Below, piece by piece: positions 1 to 8,710 of a DNA stretch of 9,934 nucleotides. The position numbers and the translations under genes were made by a program. Every line of letters starts with the position of its first letter. Within the stretch, counting starts at the first letter, position 1. The notes under the pieces are model-generated. The model had not been told where the DNA came from, did no database searches, and saw nothing but the letters and a program-made list of their open reading frames with translations. The DNA is taken from positions 1 to 9,934 of the forward strand of contig CAYNGH010000124.1 in NCBI GenBank assembly GCA_964396845.1. The letters run 5' to 3'. Source of the DNA: CAYNGH01 sp964396845. GTDB lineage: Bacteria; Vulcanimicrobiota; JAJTBE01; CAYNGH01.

Positions 1-11
1 ATACTTTTTCA

Positions 12-52
12 CGAAAAAGTTTCCCCCGAAAATAAAAAATGCGTAAGTCCTG
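12..52 (+). repeat. Copy 1 of a ~41-bp dispersed/inverted repeat
   Basis: The 41 bases starting CGAAAAAGTTTCCCCCGA and ending TGCGTAAGTCCTG match the reverse complement of 9675-9714 with two substitutions and one 1-base indel. Similarity stops sharply on both sides. This copy lies about 140 bp upstream of the -35 box of the lipoprotein gene. The other copy, read on its own strand, also lies upstream of a promoter and has the same orientation relative to its gene. Function is unknown. It could be a dispersed intergenic repeat, a shared regulatory site, or the end of a mobile or rearranged segment. Confidence 0.85.
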
Positions 53-194
53 AAGAATATCTGATCCTACGTTGATAAAAAATGCAGTATGGCACGGAAT
101 CTGAGAAACAATAGAATCAACAGTCGATAAAAAAAGAAAACAATTCAATGTGTATCATTATCTATTTTAATGGATTGAAAAAATTACTGAATTA

Positions 195-222
195 TTGACA
201 AGTCCCTGGGAGGTGATATAAT
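195..222 (+). promoter_or_regulatory. Sigma70-type promoter for the lipoprotein gene
   Basis: A perfect TTGACA (195-200) is followed after 16 bp by a perfect TATAAT (217-222), which is preceded by TGA and so forms an extended -10 (TGnTATAAT). The expected transcription start near 229 would give an untranslated leader of about 90 nt before the ATG at 321. The match to the consensus is exceptional. The sequence GGGAGGTGAT followed by ATG overlaps the same bases. Confidence 0.75.
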
Positions 223-320
223 GAATAAACAGTTTTACCCGGGGGTTACAATAAAATCAGGGTTAGAAAAAGTGCTTTGAAGAAACAACTGAAAAAATAT
301 AAAATATAGAAGAAAAGAGT

Positions 321-2279
321 ATGAAAAGCAATATGATTTGTTTTCAAGCAAAGTCAGAATATTCTGTCAAGGTACGGGGAGTTGTAAAGAAAAGTTTTAA
401 ACTTTCACCTTTCTTAAAATGCTTGATTTTGCTTGTTATGGTTTTTTTTATGGCCGGTTGCACCAGTGACACAACTGATTCCAGTGCCGTCGGGAATCGC
501 ACCATTGTAATCACTCATGATATTTCTGATGAACTGCCCAACAGGGTGGATTATTTCCATTTCAGCTACTTTGACGGGACAGGAAAACAAATCAACGAAA
601 CAATTAAAGCTCCCAAGTCCCAGAGGTCTGTTTTGACAGAGGTCCCGGCGGATATATCCAGACTTGGCATCGAATATTACGACTGCCTGGACACTGACTT
701 TCCTCTGGCCCGCCAGGATCAACAAAGGTCGGAAATCATCGGCTCAATTCACATTCCTGTGGAGTTGCCCCCCCATGGGATTATTAGCTTGGACGTGGTG
801 GGAGATCCCACATCCCAGGTGAATTTTGTTAAAACCGGTAATCGCTGGGATGTTTATATCGCCGGACAGAAATCTTATTTGAAGGGCATCGGCGGTGATT
901 ATGCCGGGTCAGACCCGGATGAGTTCACATATTCTTACCTTAACGAAGCATTCACCAGTAGCGGTGCCAACACCATCCGCACCTACGGAGTGCCGGATCT
1001 TGCAATACAGGTTCGGGATGCAAAGGCAGCCCTGGCCCTGGCAAAAAAACTCTCAACTGACGATAAAAAAATAATGGTCTTGGTGGGATTTGTTTTTAAA
1101 TACATCCCTGACCCGGTGGCCCTGAATCAGGATGCCTTTGACCAGATTTTATCGGATCCCAACAGTGACCACGTGCTGGGCTGGTGTCTGGGGAATGAGG
1201 CGGTGGATGCGGCAAACCCCAATGCAACATTAAATCAACAGATAAATGAAGTGGCAGGTTATATACAGAAAAAAAGCAAACTGCCTATAATGACCGCAGT
1301 GGCCAACCCCACAGCCGATGCTCTGAAAACATATGCCAAGATGGACAATCTGGATTGCCTGGCAATTAACACCTTTTTTGGTAAATTCAACGACGAATGG
1401 CAGGGCGGGGGTTTTCTGAACACCCTGGGGCCGACAATGAAATCATGGGAGAAGCCCTGGATCGTGTCGGAATACTACTCCTATGACCTTCCTTCCGAGG
1501 GCTTCGGCAGTTACAAGGGGATGCCCAGCCAGCTCATCAACGGGTATCAGTATTTCCTTGAACTCAATTCCACGGCCAATGCCCAGAATTATACCGATTC
1601 CTGGACAAAGTACATTCTGCCATACGCAGAAGAAGGGAATGTGGGAGGGTTTGCCCTCAACTGGATGCCTCCCCACAACAGCCAGGTGCCGGGATTCTGG
1701 AAGCACATGTTTGTTTTCCGGGGTGAATGGGAGATTTATGTTAACTGGTATAAGAAATACGGGGCTGATCGCCTCGAATGTGTTGATGCAGTTACGGCCC
1801 TGTATGGTGGTAAAATACCGGCGGATCCATGTCCAAAAATCAACATCCCTGCTGACGGGGATCCCCAGGGCATTGAGTGTAACTTCAAGGCGACCCTTGA
1901 CTCACCGGGAACCCCGGCAGACCCCGGCCAGAAGCTGACTGCCAGCATCACTGCCACTGGCGGAGATAACCTCACTTTTGACTGGTACCTGATAGGAGGC
2001 AGATCAGTTACCGCATCGGGAGGAGGAATAACCGATGGCCCCAGCATCAACACCTATAAGGCATGGGGAGCAGAAACCCCCAATGAGCCTGTGGTCACCA
2101 GCCACCTTCTGGGGCATGGACAGAGCGTGGCAACAGGGAATGGAGCTGTGAAAAATACCATCATCTTCACCCTTGACGAGTCCACACATCGGGGCAATAA
2201 TTATCAGCTTCGGGTTATTGTTCGAAACGGCAAGGGCGGTGCCGCCACATCTGCAGTGGGGTTCGCCGTGAGTAAATAA
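321..2279 (+). CDS. Lipoprotein with clan GH-A-like glycoside hydrolase domain and C-terminal Ig/PKD-like domain
   Basis: This is a 652-residue exported lipoprotein. A hydrophobic segment (about 31-46) ends in the lipobox MAGC, with the lipidated cysteine at 47. Thr48-Ser49 follow rather than Asp, which by the E. coli rule favours outer-membrane sorting. A beta-rich linker (about 58-180) precedes a TIM-barrel-like domain (about 185-480) whose strands resemble GH2/GH5/GH72-type enzymes. These include GANTIRTYG (215-223), LGWCLGNE with likely acid/base Glu293, KPWIVSEYY with likely nucleophile Glu384, and GFALNWM (443-449). Residues 510-652 resemble an Ig/PKD module, with a DWY motif near 554 and a final strand RVIVRNGKGG. 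The start at 321 has only a weak purine-rich ribosome site and gives an unusually long, basic N-terminal stretch before the signal core. The only other upstream in-frame ATG is codon 5. Family and substrate are not identifiable by eye. A transglycosylase or a non-catalytic binding role is possible. Confidence 0.85.
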   Translation: MKSNMICFQAKSEYSVKVRGVVKKSFKLSPFLKCLILLVMVFFMAGCTSDTTDSSAVGNRTIVITHDISDELPNRVDYFHFSYFDGTGKQINETIKAPKSQRSVLTEVPADISRLGIEYYDCLDTDFPLARQDQQRSEIIGSIHIPVELPPHGIISLDVVGDPTSQVNFVKTGNRWDVYIAGQKSYLKGIGGDYAGSDPDEFTYSYLNEAFTSSGANTIRTYGVPDLAIQVRDAKAALALAKKLSTDDKKIMVLVGFVFKYIPDPVALNQDAFDQILSDPNSDHVLGWCLGNEAVDAANPNATLNQQINEVAGYIQKKSKLPIMTAVANPTADALKTYAKMDNLDCLAINTFFGKFNDEWQGGGFLNTLGPTMKSWEKPWIVSEYYSYDLPSEGFGSYKGMPSQLINGYQYFLELNSTANAQNYTDSWTKYILPYAEEGNVGGFALNWMPPHNSQVPGFWKHMFVFRGEWEIYVNWYKKYGADRLECVDAVTALYGGKIPADPCPKINIPADGDPQGIECNFKATLDSPGTPADPGQKLTASITATGGDNLTFDWYLIGGRSVTASGGGITDGPSINTYKAWGAETPNEPVVTSHLLGHGQSVATGNGAVKNTIIFTLDESTHRGNNYQLRVIVRNGKGGAATSAVGFAVSK

Positions 2280-2379
2280 CCGGGCTGATATTGTCCCCGA
2301 TAAACCCTGGTATTTTATATAATCGATTGAGCATGGATTGCATATCTCTGAGATGATAATTGAAAAGAGGAAAAAAATA

Positions 2380-3687
2380 ATGTCAAGATTTCATTGTGTT
2401 GTTGTTTTTGTTTTAGTGCTGGGGGTTCTGTCTGTTTCTGGCACCTTTGCCTGGGCTGATAACAACAACGAATCCAAGGACTGGTTTGACAATTTCATTT
2501 TCAGCGAACCCACTTATGTCTTTGAATTTATCCGGGTTCTGGGGGCTTCCTATGGGATGGGATCAGACCTGGGGGAGTGTGTCGATACGGCCCGGCGTAT
2601 GGGGGATGTGAATGATAAAAGTTGGTATGAAGAATGGTACAGGACTGCAGAACGGATATATGGCCTTGCTTCTCAATGGGAAAATGACGGCTACTTGGTT
2701 TCTGCCCGGAATGCCTATTTGCGTGCTTCCAATTACTATCGCTCCGCCTGCTTTTACCTTTCTTCAAAGGAAGACCGGGAAAAATCGATTGACATATGGC
2801 GAAAAAGCAGGGATTCCTTCCTGAAGGCTGTGGCGTTGACTCCCAACATCGAAGTAATCAGAATACCTTATGAAAACACCTCTCTTCCCGGCTATTTTAT
2901 CAAGACAGCTGATTCCTCTTATGGGGAAAAACCTCCCCTGCTTATTGTCCATACGGGGTTTGACGGCACCGCCGAGGAGTTGTATTTTGGCCCTGGTGTT
3001 GCTGCAGTTGAACGGGGATACAATTGCCTGATTTTTGAAGGGCCTGGCCAGGGTGGTGCACTGCGGGAAGGGAATCTTCATTTCCGCCACGACTGGGAAA
3101 AGGTGGTCACTCCCGTGGTGGATTACGCCCTCACAAGGCAAGATGTTGACGAAGAAAAGATTATTCTGATGGGGATCAGCATGGGAGGTTATCTGGCGCC
3201 AAGGGCTGCTGCCTTTGAGCATCGCCTTCTGGCCTGTATCGCCAACGGCGGGGTTTATGATTTTTCTTCAATGGCATATGAACGGACTCCTGCTGAGCTA
3301 CTGGAACTCCTTGACACGGAACCGGATTTGTTCAATCAGTATTTGATGGAGGCAGCAGAAGAAAATCTGATGCTCAGCTGGTCCCTGGGAAACGGGATGT
3401 GGACTTTTGGGGTCCCGACTCCTGCTGATTATTACAAGGCCATTAAGAAATATAATCTTGAGGGGATCTCTGATAAAATCCAGTGCCACATGCTGGTCAT
3501 CGACAGTGTGTCGGACCTTTTTATGACAGATCAGCCCAAGATTTTGTATGACTCACTAACCGGGCCTAAAACATACATGAAGTTCACCCGGGAGGAAACT
3601 GCCCAGGCTCATTGTCAGATGGGTGCCTCGGCAATCTCCAGCGAGAATATTTTCAACTGGATGGATGATCTGGTTAAGAACCGGTAA
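2380..3687 (+). CDS. Exported alpha/beta hydrolase (FrsA / dihydropseudooxynicotine hydrolase-like)
   Basis: The protein is 435 residues from the ATG at 2380. I prefer this start because AAGAGG lies 9 nt upstream and the result is a clean Sec signal peptide (1-26) ending AWA before DNNN. A helical N-terminal region rich in Trp and Tyr (about 30-150) precedes the alpha/beta core, as in the 2,6-dihydropseudooxynicotine hydrolase / FrsA-like group. The oxyanion-strand motif is HTGFDG (191-196). The nucleophile elbow is GISMGG with Ser267. The probable acid is Asp379 (VSDLF) and the catalytic His is His411 (AQAHCQMG). It probably cleaves an ester, amide or C-C bond in the periplasm; the substrate is unknown. 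The gene follows the lipoprotein gene by 100 bp on the same strand. A lone TATAAT at 2318-2323 lacks a good -35, so co-transcription is plausible. The gene converges on sbcC, and I see no convincing hairpin terminator in the 132 bp between them. Confidence 0.88.
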   Translation: MSRFHCVVVFVLVLGVLSVSGTFAWADNNNESKDWFDNFIFSEPTYVFEFIRVLGASYGMGSDLGECVDTARRMGDVNDKSWYEEWYRTAERIYGLASQWENDGYLVSARNAYLRASNYYRSACFYLSSKEDREKSIDIWRKSRDSFLKAVALTPNIEVIRIPYENTSLPGYFIKTADSSYGEKPPLLIVHTGFDGTAEELYFGPGVAAVERGYNCLIFEGPGQGGALREGNLHFRHDWEKVVTPVVDYALTRQDVDEEKIILMGISMGGYLAPRAAAFEHRLLACIANGGVYDFSSMAYERTPAELLELLDTEPDLFNQYLMEAAEENLMLSWSLGNGMWTFGVPTPADYYKAIKKYNLEGISDKIQCHMLVIDSVSDLFMTDQPKILYDSLTGPKTYMKFTREETAQAHCQMGASAISSENIFNWMDDLVKNR

Positions 3688-3819
3688 GTAATCCTCGGCG
3701 GTGGATCTGGAAAGAGGGATATATGGGAAGCCGATTGAGCCGATGCCCTTTGAATATGGTGTTTCCAACTGCAGGATCCCCTGTTGATAGGCAGGGCAAA
3801 TCTCAGGACTGTCCCTGGA

Positions 3820-6800
3820 TCATTTCACTGCAATACAACCCGGCCCGTTAATCAAACTTCGGCCTGCTGAAACAGGGGTGACGGTTATTTGTGTTCGAAT
3901 TCTTTCCCTGAGCGCAAAAATATGTGAGATTATCCCGATGAGTTTGCCTTCCTGCTGGAGTCCGGATAAAGTTTCCAGGGCAGTTTCCAGGGCTTCTTCA
4001 TCCAGGGTGCCAAAACCCTCATCAAGGAAAAGGGAGTCCACGCGAACTTTACGGCTGGCCATTTTGGAAAGCCCCAGGGCTAATGCCAGGCTGACTATGA
4101 AGCTTTCACCGCCGGAAAGATTTCTGGTGGATCTGATTTCGCCGGCCTGGTAATTATCAACAACATTTAACTCCAGGGGCTGTTGGTCATCACGAATGAG
4201 CAGGTAACGGTCAGTCATCTTTTCCATCTGACGGTTGGCCAGGGAAACCATCAACTCAAAAGTAAGCCCCTGGGCAAAGCTCCTGTATTTTTTGCCATCG
4301 GCAGAACCGATGAGGCCATGCAGTCTGTCCCATCGGTTACATTCTTTTTTCTGGGCTTCAATGGCGGTCTGTTTTTCATTTATCCGCTCTCTGGCAATCT
4401 TGTTCTCCTTCAGTTTGTTTTTGAAGCTGGCAATATCATCCCGGAGATTTTTTAGACATTCTTCATATTCCTGGAATTCATGCTCGTGTTCTTGAAGGGG
4501 TTTATCGGTGATTTTCCTAATAATCTCAGCTTCCAGACGGCCTTTTCGATCCTTTTCCCTGGCCTTGAGATTCGTTTGATTGTCATCCATCTCCCTGGCC
4601 TTGGCAGACAGGGTGTCCCGTTGTTCCGGTGTCAATCTGGCCCGGAGAAAATGCCTCTCATCAGAAAAACCAGCTTGTTTGAGATATGAAAGAAAACTGT
4701 TTTCTGCCTCGGTACGTTCTGGTTTTCTCTGGTCGATGTTTTCCCGGAGAGATTCAATCTGGGCCTTGGCAGTGATTAATTTCTGTTGGATTCGTATGTT
4801 TTGAATGCGGAGATTCTCTTGATATTTCCGGGCATCTTCGACGGCTTTATTCAGGCGTTCTTCTTCACAGTCTGGGTCTTTGTCGCCGTATAATTTCTTT
4901 CTTTCATCAATTCCGGCGGAATATTCTTCTTTCAGAGTTTTCAGCTTTTCCTGTTTTTCACCAAGGGCGTTATTCAAGATTTCAATGACTCCATCCAGAT
5001 GCTTCAATTCACTGTTGATTTCAAGTATCTGTTTCTCTATTTTAATCTTGCTCTCAACCTGAGTATTCCATTCCTTCAGCCTTTCATCAAGGGAATCAAG
5101 GATAGCCGGAACCTCAGCATCTGATATTTCTGTAATGCCAAGGGGCTGGAGCTTGTCGGATATTGCCTGTTTCAGCTGGGAAGATCCAGCATGGAGTTTG
5201 TTCAGTTCTTCCTTCGCCTGGCTATGGGCTTTATCGGCAGTATTTTTATTGTTGAGGGCATCTGCTTTTTGTTTTTCCTTTTCTGTCAGATCTTCGACGG
5301 CAGAAGATACGGCTTTCTCAAGTTTTCTGATTGCGTTTTCCTGATTTTCGGCTTTGGTTATCAGCGCGGTCAGGGATTCGATTTTCTGTTCGGTGTCGTC
5401 GGGGGTGGGGATATTGCCTTCGGCGTAAGGATGCTCTGTTGCACCGCAGAGGGGACAGGGCCTGCCGTCTTCCAGTCTGGCCCGGTAATCTTCCAGCTCC
5501 TGGATCTTTCTCAGATATGCCATTTCTCGAAGCAGGTTTTCTTTCTCAGCGCGGTATTCATGCAACAACCTTCCCTGTAACATATCCATTAGGGCATCCT
5601 TCCCCTGCTGGAGGTTTTTCTTTGCTACTGCAAGGTTATTCTGGCTGATGTCTTTTTCCTGAGTGAGCTTATTCAATTTTGTTATGGCCTTCAGGTAATC
5701 ACTTTCTGACTCCTTCAGGTGGTTTTTTTTCTGATAGATCTCAACCTGTCGGCGAAGGAGGTTCTGCAGTTGTTCTTGAATGCCGGCCAAACCGCTTATA
5801 AGCCATTCATCCTGATAGTGCTCCCTGAGATAACCATCGGCAAGCTCCAGTTTTTTTTGGGTAATGGTTCTTTGGTGTTCCCCTTCAATTCTTTTCTGTT
5901 GTTCGGCAGTTATTTTTTTCTCATCCTCCCGGCAACTCTCTTCTATTTCTGTGAGGGCTTTTTTCTGAGTATCAAGCATCTGATCCAGAGAGCGAACCTG
6001 CCTGATGAGGGGCACTGCATCTGTCTGCTCCCTTATGGCTTCAGCGGTCTTTTTTTCTGCTGAATTATAAAGACCTTTTTGTTTATCGGCAGATGATTCC
6101 AGCTCCGGGAGAGATATTTCATACTTTTTCAGACTGGCCTGATCATCTGATTGCTGTTTTCTAAGGGCAGTCAGCGTTGCATATGCCTCGTCCATTAAAG
6201 CAGCCTTCATGGCCAGGGCAAGTTTCTCCCGCTCCGGTTTGAATGCTTCAACGGCATTTTGCAGATTCACAGCTTCATCAAAAAGGTCATTGATTTCTTT
6301 TTTTAACCCATCGATGGTGATAAGCCAGTCAATGGCTTTCTTTGTGTCGGCGGATTTTGCAGTAAGGTCTTGTTCTTCCTTCTGCTTTATTATCAGGGCC
6401 TGCTCAATATCTTGTTCCTGTTCTGGTTCCAGAATTGAAATGCCGGATATTTCCGCCTGAAGAAGCTTCAGCTTTTCCTGCTCATCCCTCCGGCGTTCAT
6501 GGACACCAATGGAGATCCGGCTGTAAATCTCTGTGCCGGTGATCTGCTCCAGAATCTTGGATTTCTGCTCAACATCTGCCTTCAGAAAGGTGTCAAAGCC
6601 TCCCTGGGCCAACAGGATGGATCGGGTGAACCGATCAAAGTCCATTCCTGTTTTTTCCTCAATAACTCCGGCAACCAGGCTTTTTCTTGTTTCGATGGTT
6701 TTCCCGGTGTCTTCATCCACAATCTGGTGTTGCTGATCCTGCAGATTCCCGTCGGCTTTCATCCGGGCACGGCGCTGTTCCCAGTGGCATCGGAAACGGC

Positions 6801-7068
6801 CTGCCTGGGACTCAAAAAGCACCTCGGCATAACAATCACCGGTCTGGCGGGACATAATCTCGTTACTGCTCCTGGTGATTTTTCCAAGACGAGGTGTGGC
6901 TCCATAAAGGGCAAGACAGATGGCATCAAGAATTGTGGATTTCCCTGAACCTGTGGGGCCGGTCAGGGCAAAAATTCCATTGGACACATATTCGGGATTG
7001 GTAAAATTGATACTCCATTCACCATAGAGAGAGTTGAGATTTTTAAATCTAAGTTCAAGGATTTTCAT
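3820..7068 (-). CDS. sbcC: SbcC, Rad50-type ATPase subunit of the SbcCD nuclease
   Basis: This 1082-residue SMC-like ATPase works with SbcD to cleave DNA hairpins, palindromes and protein-blocked ends. The N-terminal ATPase lobe has Walker A GPTGSGKST (37-45) and a Q-loop AQGGF around Gln155. Two long charged coiled-coil arms (about 185-530 and 560-900) flank the zinc hook CPLC (Cys538, Cys541), where two molecules dimerise through Zn2+. The C-terminal lobe carries the signature LSGGESF (from 984), Walker B LFLDEGFG with Asp1016 and Glu1017, and the H-loop His1049. All key residues are present and the length is typical. The ribosome site GAGAGG (7075-7080) lies 6 nt before the ATG and overlaps the last base of the sbcD stop codon, so translation is probably coupled. 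The gene appears intact and ordinary. Confidence 0.97.
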   Translation of the reverse strand: MKILELRFKNLNSLYGEWSINFTNPEYVSNGIFALTGPTGSGKSTILDAICLALYGATPRLGKITRSSNEIMSRQTGDCYAEVLFESQAGRFRCHWEQRRARMKADGNLQDQQHQIVDEDTGKTIETRKSLVAGVIEEKTGMDFDRFTRSILLAQGGFDTFLKADVEQKSKILEQITGTEIYSRISIGVHERRRDEQEKLKLLQAEISGISILEPEQEQDIEQALIIKQKEEQDLTAKSADTKKAIDWLITIDGLKKEINDLFDEAVNLQNAVEAFKPEREKLALAMKAALMDEAYATLTALRKQQSDDQASLKKYEISLPELESSADKQKGLYNSAEKKTAEAIREQTDAVPLIRQVRSLDQMLDTQKKALTEIEESCREDEKKITAEQQKRIEGEHQRTITQKKLELADGYLREHYQDEWLISGLAGIQEQLQNLLRRQVEIYQKKNHLKESESDYLKAITKLNKLTQEKDISQNNLAVAKKNLQQGKDALMDMLQGRLLHEYRAEKENLLREMAYLRKIQELEDYRARLEDGRPCPLCGATEHPYAEGNIPTPDDTEQKIESLTALITKAENQENAIRKLEKAVSSAVEDLTEKEKQKADALNNKNTADKAHSQAKEELNKLHAGSSQLKQAISDKLQPLGITEISDAEVPAILDSLDERLKEWNTQVESKIKIEKQILEINSELKHLDGVIEILNNALGEKQEKLKTLKEEYSAGIDERKKLYGDKDPDCEEERLNKAVEDARKYQENLRIQNIRIQQKLITAKAQIESLRENIDQRKPERTEAENSFLSYLKQAGFSDERHFLRARLTPEQRDTLSAKAREMDDNQTNLKAREKDRKGRLEAEIIRKITDKPLQEHEHEFQEYEECLKNLRDDIASFKNKLKENKIARERINEKQTAIEAQKKECNRWDRLHGLIGSADGKKYRSFAQGLTFELMVSLANRQMEKMTDRYLLIRDDQQPLELNVVDNYQAGEIRSTRNLSGGESFIVSLALALGLSKMASRKVRVDSLFLDEGFGTLDEEALETALETLSGLQQEGKLIGIISHIFALRERIRTQITVTPVSAGRSLINGPGCIAVK

Positions 7069-7079
7069 AACAGACCTCT

Positions 7080-8318
7080 CTATTCTGCGCTTATGTCTTC
7101 TTCATGGAGAATTTTGATCACTTCATTGTAGCATAATTTCAACTCCTCCCGATCCTCAGGGGGCACCTCAAAAGCATCCATACAGCGGTTGAATACATCG
7201 CCGGCATCCAGATTGTCCAGGGTTTCATCTTCATCTATCCTGCTGATTACCCGGTTCATAGCACTCCTGTTTTTAATCCGCCGGATTTCCATGAGAGAGT
7301 CGGTCAGGGCTTCATCAATGATTTCCCGCAGATTGGGGACAATGCTGTCACCGGTATATTCAATCTCAAGCCAGGCCTGGCTTTTTTCATTTTTCAGTCC
7401 TTCTAATTTTGCAAGAATATCTTCCAGAGAGCCTGCAATGCGAATCAGTTGCTGAAAACATGGCACAATTATTTCCTGTATAATGGGTGATTTTCCATTA
7501 AATTCTACAAGGATAACTTTCTTCTGGTGATTTGCCTCGCCATATCCCATGGGTATGGGGGACCCAGAATAACGGATATGTTTATTGCTGCCAACCATCT
7601 GGGGTATATGCAGATGCCCCAGGGCCACATAATCGATAGTTGAAGGAAAGACCCCCTGGCCGATATGTAACAGTGAGCCGACATACAACTCCCGGACACC
7701 ATCTCCCTCAGCTGTTCTGCCTCCCGCAGTGAACAGATGCCCCATGGCGATGATGGGAATGCCTATGTGTCCAGCTTTTTCAAGACAGTTTCTTTTCTGT
7801 TCGGCGATGCCACAGACATCAGTATAATGCTTTTTTAATCCCTCCACAATTTTGACGTTTTTTTCATCAATGGTTTCGCCTGGTTCCACAGTCCGGATAT
7901 CCCTGTCCCGCAGGTATGGTATTGCGCAGATGACTGCCTCGGGAGTTTCATCATTGCAAAGTACAATCACCTCATCTTCCGGGTCTTCAGTTTTTGACCC
8001 CACCACATATACGTTCATGGCCCGGAGCAGTTCCTTGGGGGCATTCAGAAAAGATGGGGAATCGTGGTTCCCTGCAATAATCACAACATGACGACAGCAG
8101 GATTTTGAAACCCGGTGAAGGAAACGATAGTAAAGCTCCTGTGCCCGGTTGCCGGGGGTGCTGGTGTCAAAGAGGTCACCGGCAATCAGAAGAGTATCGA
8201 TTTTTTCTTCTTCGATGGTCTTTGCAAGCCAGTCCAGAAATGCCTCGAACTCATCATAACGTTTCCTTCCATAAAGGGAACGGCCCAGATGCCAGTCGGA
8301 TGTGTGCAGGATCTTCAT
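7080..8318 (-). CDS. sbcD: SbcD, Mre11-type nuclease subunit
   Basis: This 412-residue metallophosphoesterase is the nuclease partner of SbcC. The phosphoesterase motifs are in order: SDWH (Asp8, His10), GDLFD (Asp48), GNHD (Asn84, His85), MGHLF (His194) and LGHLH (His235, His237). Together they form the two-Mn2+ active site. The SbcD-typical stretch YSGSPIPMGYGE (250-261) follows, then a capping and SbcC-binding C-terminal part. The start is well defined: GGAGG (8326-8330) lies 7 nt upstream of the ATG and the protein begins MKILHTSDWHLG as in the family. The gene is first in the sbcD-sbcC pair, 11 nt ahead of sbcC, behind its own promoter at 8343-8370. I see no anomalies. Confidence 0.97.
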   Translation of the reverse strand: MKILHTSDWHLGRSLYGRKRYDEFEAFLDWLAKTIEEEKIDTLLIAGDLFDTSTPGNRAQELYYRFLHRVSKSCCRHVVIIAGNHDSPSFLNAPKELLRAMNVYVVGSKTEDPEDEVIVLCNDETPEAVICAIPYLRDRDIRTVEPGETIDEKNVKIVEGLKKHYTDVCGIAEQKRNCLEKAGHIGIPIIAMGHLFTAGGRTAEGDGVRELYVGSLLHIGQGVFPSTIDYVALGHLHIPQMVGSNKHIRYSGSPIPMGYGEANHQKKVILVEFNGKSPIIQEIIVPCFQQLIRIAGSLEDILAKLEGLKNEKSQAWLEIEYTGDSIVPNLREIIDEALTDSLMEIRRIKNRSAMNRVISRIDEDETLDNLDAGDVFNRCMDAFEVPPEDREELKLCYNEVIKILHEEDISAE

Positions 8319-8342
8319 AGTTCAGCCTCCGGTGAGATTCGT

Positions 8343-8370
8343 ATTATATCTTCACCACAAGATCCCTCAA
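8343..8370 (-). promoter_or_regulatory. Promoter for sbcD-sbcC
   Basis: On the minus strand, TTGAGG (8370-8365) is followed after 16 bp by a perfect TATAAT (8348-8343). The predicted start near 8336 leaves a leader of about 18 nt that carries the GGAGG ribosome site, a tight and coherent arrangement. It suggests that sbcDC is transcribed independently of the glycine-rich gene, whose transcript should stop at 8711-8737. Confidence 0.65.
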
Positions 8371-8388
8371 TCCATTCTTCTTTGAATA

Positions 8389-8703
8389 TCAGCTGTAGCA
8401 ACACAGGGAATCTCTGTATATTCTGTTTGCCCAGGGATAACAAGGTTCATTTATCACCTCGGCACTCCTGCCTTTCAACAATATCAATGCTAATGCATAG
8501 TCACCTGCATGCTCTGCCGTTGTGTAAGAATTCGATGGGTTGCTAAAGGAATTGTTCAACACAAGGATTTTTCTTGAGATCCCGCCACAGAAACAGATCA
8601 GCTCACGACACAGTTTCGGATAGAGTTCATCGCAATCTGCAGGGAAGTCGGTTTTGGGAAAAATGGCAAGAATGCAGGATGTCATTTCCCAGGACAGTTT
8701 CAT
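8389..8703 (-). CDS. Possible small hypothetical protein (104 codons), doubtful
   Basis: This frame fills most of the gap between the terminator at 8711-8737 and the sbcD promoter, on the same strand as its neighbours. The predicted product is fairly protein-like, with a mixed composition, seven cysteines and a segment GDYALALILLKGRSAEV. I recognise no family. Against it, an in-frame stop (TAG) lies two codons before the ATG, there is no Shine-Dalgarno sequence before either Met1 or Met7, and the ATG falls just beyond the tail of a strong terminator. It could be a degraded gene, a leaderless gene or a chance frame. Apart from this, 8319-8754 holds only the sbcD promoter and the terminator. 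Confidence 0.3.
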   Translation of the reverse strand: MKLSWEMTSCILAIFPKTDFPADCDELYPKLCRELICFCGGISRKILVLNNSFSNPSNSYTTAEHAGDYALALILLKGRSAEVINEPCYPWANRIYRDSLCCYS

Positions 8704-8710
8704 CGGCTAT

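Larger units (their letters stand above)
1..320. other. AT-rich intergenic region upstream of the lipoprotein gene
   Basis: No gene is supported here. The region holds a dispersed repeat copy (12-52), a near-consensus promoter (195-222) and otherwise AT-rich sequence. The 11-mer ATAAAAAATGC from the repeat occurs again at 75-85. A 19-codon frame at 221-280 has a textbook Shine-Dalgarno sequence, but both lie inside the promoter -10 area, so they would not be on a transcript started there. Confidence 0.6.

Noticed and set aside
2318..2323. TATAAT upstream of the hydrolase gene as an independent promoter
   Set aside because: No acceptable -35 box lies 16-18 bp upstream and there is no extended -10 TG. 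The nearest TTGTCC is 21-22 bp away, so co-transcription with the lipoprotein gene is at least as likely.
2338..2379. TTG start at 2338 for the alpha/beta hydrolase
   Set aside because: The ATG at 2380 has AAGAGG at good spacing and gives a normal signal peptide. The longer form would bury that signal peptide behind 14 extra residues.
3688..3819. Terminator between the convergent hydrolase and sbcC genes
   Set aside because: The best pairing (CCCTG with CAGGG around 3778-3796) is short, with a long loop and no T tract, so I do not call it.
3820..8318. SbcCD-like pair as part of a new anti-phage defence system
   Set aside because: All motifs, lengths and spacing match ordinary SbcD-SbcC, and no extra effector, toxin or nuclease gene is linked to it.
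8115..8546. Plus-strand 143-codon frame overlapping the sbcD start
   Set aside because: It is antisense to the conserved sbcD N-terminus and its promoter, has no family resemblance and is best explained as a chance frame.
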